A DNA stretch of 64,000 nucleotides from Coemansia sp. RSA 487 (Eukaryota > Kickxellomycota > Kickxellomycetes > Kickxellales > Kickxellaceae): NCBI GenBank assembly GCA_027577595.1, contig JANBRJ010000078.1:1-64000 (forward strand), read 5' to 3'. The translations under genes and the position numbers were made by a program. This document shows, in pieces, positions 63,573-64,000 of this stretch. Every line of letters begins with the position of its first letter. Within the stretch, counting starts at the first letter, position 1. The notes under the pieces were generated by a model. That model was not told the DNA's origin. It did not search any database and was given only the letters and a program-made list of their open reading frames with translations.

Positions 63573-64000
63573 ATGTCCACAATGAAATTTGGCCCCCAAT
63601 GGATGCGCAATGCATCGTCGCAAACCAAGCCTCCAGGCGCTGGCGAACAACCTTCGTTCGGTGGTACGCTGGAAGGAGTGTCTGGATCCGACCCCAGGAA
63701 CGTACCTGTGGATGACACTACCACTGCAGCCGCTGTGCCAAACCCGCTCAGGTACTCGCGCGAAATGATGCTCGAGCTGTTCACGCCGTCGGACTTGGCT
63801 GATGGCTTCATTGTCAATGAGATTGTGTTTTCTAGCGAATCTCTTGTACCCGTTTGCTTTACCGAGCCCTCAGAGAAAGAGCACGAGCTCCTCGCCGGCC
63901 CCATCAACAGTGGCTCCGCCAAGCGCTACAACAACGCCAGCAGCGCCAGCAACGCCAGCCATTACCAGCCCGGGCGCCAGCAGTCGTCACTGAACTACCA
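63573..64000 (+). CDS. GIGYF/Smy2-type protein, N-terminal part (runs off window)
   Basis: An open frame from ATG at 63573 to the window end (142 codons, no stop). MKFGPQWMRN resembles the NFGPEWLRAL start of animal GIGYF proteins. LRYSREMMLELF (about residue 69) resembles their Y-x-Y-x-R-E-E-M-L-x-L-Y 4EHP-binding region. A Ser/Asn-rich disordered stretch follows. GIGYF and Smy2 proteins repress translation and take part in ribosome-associated quality control through a GYF domain, which would lie beyond this window. Confidence 0.6.
   Translation, partial: MSTMKFGPQWMRNASSQTKPPGAGEQPSFGGTLEGVSGSDPRNVPVDDTTTAAAVPNPLRYSREMMLELFTPSDLADGFIVNEIVFSSESLVPVCFTEPSEKEHELLAGPINSGSAKRYNNASSASNASHYQPGRQQSSLNY

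Overview
This is nuclear DNA from a fungus. It carries a Cdc3-type septin, UDP-GlcNAc pyrophosphorylase for chitin synthesis, the fungal mitochondrial proteins Fmp25 and Fmp32, and Scp160 and Cft1 orthologues. Genes are GC-rich, closely packed and mostly intronless. Introns that can be placed (CFT1, the M17 peptidase and a trihelix factor) are GT-AG. Intron poverty, a base-exchange phosphatidylserine synthase and an F-box-like/LRR protein resembling a large Kickxellales family together suggest an early-diverging fungus near Kickxellomycotina (Coemansia or Linderina type). That placement is inference, not a measured result.

Layout. 1-1.5 kb: decayed Tc1/mariner-like (IS630-type) transposase on the minus strand. 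1.8-10.4 kb: RTA1-like membrane protein, septin, FMP32, methylcrotonyl-CoA carboxylase beta, FSH1-type hydrolase, UAP1. 12.2-12.8 kb: VanZ-like membrane protein. 13.6-18.9 kb: a full-length-sized ABCC transporter gene broken in its last third. 18.9-21 kb: AT-rich DNA with traces of decayed coding sequence. 21-32.4 kb: a small Cys-rich ORF, WSS1-like protease, COG1, mitochondrial aspartate aminotransferase, SCP160. 34-35.7 kb: F-box-like/LRR protein. 35.78-39.71 kb: the most interesting object, a 3.9 kb transposon with about 107 bp terminal inverted repeats. It carries a decayed Tc1/mariner transposase and a Fanzor1 gene, a eukaryotic TnpB-like RNA-guided nuclease. Downstream of the Fanzor gene is a compact foldable segment that could be part of its guide RNA. 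39.9-53.1 kb: PRP46, FMP25, CFT1, base-exchange phosphatidylserine synthase, M17 aminopeptidase. 53-57.9 kb: mostly non-coding, with microsatellites and two unidentified coding-like frames. 57.9-64 kb: trihelix transcription factor, eIF2A, and the start of a GIGYF-type protein that runs off the window and is easily missed.

The housekeeping genes cover septin assembly, mitochondria, RNA processing, Golgi tethering and lipid synthesis. They show no operon-like logic. The transposon lies in the shared upstream region between the minus-strand F-box-like gene and plus-strand PRP46. Its right end is about 146 bp before the PRP46 start codon.

Starts were placed at ATG codons. Several frames stay open further upstream from TTG or GTG, but those extensions look like leader sequence. 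All homology calls come from reading motifs by eye; no database search was run.
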